Origin: Photobacterium kishitanii
GTDB lineage: Bacteria; Pseudomonadota; Gammaproteobacteria; Enterobacterales; Vibrionaceae
NCBI RefSeq assembly: GCF_003026355.1
Contig: NZ_PYON01000008.1
Location: 124,001 to 188,000 of the forward strand
Length of the DNA stretch: 64,000 nt
Reading direction: 5' to 3'
Shown here one piece after another: positions 62,344 to 64,000 of this stretch. The notes beneath the pieces were generated by a model that saw nothing but the letters and a program-made list of their open reading frames with translations, did not search any database and was not told the DNA's origin. Every line of letters begins with the position of its first letter. Positions within the stretch are counted from its first letter, which is position 1. Both the position numbers and the translations under genes were made by a program.

Positions 62344-64000
62344 ATATATCAGTCTTATATGAACGCGCTAAACTGCCCATTAAGGTTGCTTTAACGTTAA
62401 GCATCGCAATGATGATTGCTATCTGGCTAGGTTGGGATCGCCCTTATTGGGCTGGTTTGGCTGTGACTGTGATGTCAATGATGGAAACCAGTGGTCATTC
62501 TTTACGTAAAGGTAAATGGCGTTTAGTTGGTACATTTTGCGGTACAGCCTGTGCCTTCTTCTTGTTGGCTTTTTTTGCACAAGATGTAGGAATTATGATG
62601 GCCTTATTCACCTTGCTGGTGGGTATTAGTGGCTATATGATTTTTAATCCTCGTTATGGTTATATATGGGCCATTACTACCACCGTCTGCTCTCTCATTC
62701 TGGTTATGGGGGACATGACTCCAATCAATGACTTTAATCTAGCCACTTTACGTTTAGAAGAAACCTTATTGGGTTTTATTTGCCATATTGTAGTGTTTAG
62801 TATCCTGTGGCCACAATCAAGTCGACCCGTTTTTGAAGATGCTGTACTGGATCTATTAAAGCAACAACAAACGAACTTAATAAACCGCCGTCACCAATTA
62901 ATTAAAAGCGATCAACATACCGTAACACAACCGGCATTAGGTGAAGGTTTGAAATTGGTTATGCGCTTACAAGATCTGCTGTATGCCGCAGAAGCTGATA
63001 GCTACAATATTTTACGTGAAAAAAAATCATGGCAATATATTATCGAAATAGGTGATCAATGGGCAATTGCTATTGGTCATTTAACTGAAGCAATTGATTT
63101 ATTAAAAGAAGCTAACTTGGAGGCTGAAAAATCAAAAATTGACTCTATTTTTATGTATTTATTACATAACTTTCAACAATGTGAATCTATAGTTAAAACG
63201 GGAAAAGCCCCTAATAAGAGACAAATAACCTGCTTTCAATATATGAAACTGGGTTTGCATCCAGAAACAGATATGCATACACAAGGCGCTTTGTTGCTAT
63301 TAGAACGTCAATTGAACAACATGGCGAAGTTAAGTGACGAATTGGTCTTAGCATTTTATTCGGCTTATTCAGGAGATCGTTGGTATCGCGATGAACAATC
63401 GTTACCTAAACCGGTAAAGCGTTGGTCATTAGACACTGAACGTTTAATTGCTTCATTCAAAATCATGTTGATCGTTTCGAGCTTAGTGCTCATTTGGTAT
63501 TACTATAATCCACCTGGCGGATCATTGATGATCGCACTTGGGACCATTTTTGGTTTAACGTTTATTGGTCTCCCTTTCGCGAACATGAAAACTATCTTGG
63601 CTTATATTGTAGGATGGAGTGGCTTTGTTCTACTTGAATACATATTTATTATTCCGTTCTTAGATCAGCCGTATCAAATTGCGTTATTTTATTTTTTTAG
63701 TACCTTTTTTATTTGGTTTAAATTTTCAGGCCCACAATACTTAGTTTCACGTGTAATGGGAACAATGATTCTAATCATTAGTACGAAGTCAGTTATGTGC
63801 TTAACACCCGTTTATGATCCCAAATTAGCCATATCTATTTTAGTGTCCCTTTCCATTGGTTTATTGCTAATTATTTTCTTTAATGATTTTCCATTTTCAG
63901 CTCAGCCTGAACGGGTTATGTTACGACGTTTGCAAATATTGAGAAATGTGTTGGCATGGCAGTTACGATACGCAGTGGCAACAATACAAGAACGTCGCCG
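62340..64000 (+). CDS. AaeB-like FUSC efflux transporter, 5' part (cut by window end)
   Basis: At least 553 codons from a GTG that overlaps the AaeA-like stop. Two sets of membrane helices separated by a cytoplasmic part, starting SVLYERAKLPIKVALTL with the FUSC motif WDRPYWAGLAVTVMSMMETS and the mirrored second half (WYYYNPPGGSLMIALGTIFG). Aromatic-acid efflux is the known role of AaeB. The 3' end lies beyond base 64000. Confidence 0.85.
   Translation, partial: MNISVLYERAKLPIKVALTLSIAMMIAIWLGWDRPYWAGLAVTVMSMMETSGHSLRKGKWRLVGTFCGTACAFFLLAFFAQDVGIMMALFTLLVGISGYMIFNPRYGYIWAITTTVCSLILVMGDMTPINDFNLATLRLEETLLGFICHIVVFSILWPQSSRPVFEDAVLDLLKQQQTNLINRRHQLIKSDQHTVTQPALGEGLKLVMRLQDLLYAAEADSYNILREKKSWQYIIEIGDQWAIAIGHLTEAIDLLKEANLEAEKSKIDSIFMYLLHNFQQCESIVKTGKAPNKRQITCFQYMKLGLHPETDMHTQGALLLLERQLNNMAKLSDELVLAFYSAYSGDRWYRDEQSLPKPVKRWSLDTERLIASFKIMLIVSSLVLIWYYYNPPGGSLMIALGTIFGLTFIGLPFANMKTILAYIVGWSGFVLLEYIFIIPFLDQPYQIALFYFFSTFFIWFKFSGPQYLVSRVMGTMILIISTKSVMCLTPVYDPKLAISILVSLSIGLLLIIFFNDFPFSAQPERVMLRRLQILRNVLAWQLRYAVATIQERR

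Noticed and set aside
1-64000. tRNA, rRNA, insertion sequence or transposase genes
   Set aside because: I saw none when reading the window; a tRNA scan and covariance-model search would be needed to exclude small RNAs.

Overview
The window looks like a replication-terminus region from a low-GC member of the Vibrionaceae, most likely Photobacterium or a close relative. The evidence is a vxrABC-type two-component locus, an RpoS/RpoQ-like sigma factor, Vibrio-style Dns/EndA nuclease, YoaH, NnrS and DUF1439 genes, and a chromosome-dimer-resolution (dif) site at 10326-10353 whose two 11-bp recombinase arms match the Vibrio dif consensus as I remember it. Genus and chromosome number cannot be settled from the window.

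Layout. (1) 1-9.6 kb, chromosomal: peptide symporter, PLP aldolase, an OpgC-like membrane protein fused to a DUF2141 domain, a divergent KdgM-like porin and secreted sulfatase, and a secreted zinc metalloprotease. (2) 9.6-10.3 kb: gene-poor stretch left of dif with a decayed gene fragment and inverted repeats. (3) 10.33-24.69 kb: a filamentous-phage (inovirus) prophage between two dif-like sites. Its core (10.3-18.1 kb) is a DUF3693 repressor, a large HUH replication protein, a ssDNA-binding protein, two tiny hydrophobic proteins, major coat protein, strong terminator, adsorption protein, pVI-like protein, Zot/pI motor and its own secretin. Beyond the core lie about 6 kb of cargo: small membrane proteins, a periplasmic protein, and an AT-rich module of NERD nuclease, KAP-type NTPase and coiled-coil membrane protein framed by two paralogous DUF3653 regulators. 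That module is the best candidate here for an undescribed (anti-phage or plasmid/phage-control) system. (4) 24.7-30 kb: a broken second copy of the repressor 3' end, an acetyltransferase, a hipBA toxin-antitoxin pair with three exactly phased HipB-type operators, a third truncated DUF3653 remnant, several small secreted or membrane proteins, and an orphan pair of HipB-type operators. (5) 30-64 kb, mostly ordinary chromosome: Dns nuclease, AraC/PEBP pair, SOS-controlled DinI-like gene, sugar ABC transporter, lone tyrosine recombinase, Fur-box MntH, RpoQ-like sigma factor, ChrA with divergent LysR, acyltransferase, NAD synthesis genes, NnrS with an NsrR-like palindrome, vxrABC, and an AaeR/AaeX/AaeA/AaeB-like efflux operon cut by the window end.

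How the prophage works, as inferred: the host XerCD recombinases integrate it at dif, and the last codons and stop of its repressor gene are supplied by the dif core itself. It replicates by rolling circle, assembles through Zot and its own secretin, and is kept silent by the repressor. The cargo could protect the host or the prophage from competitors. Statements about function are family knowledge plus inference; only sequence motifs, repeats and gene order were read directly.
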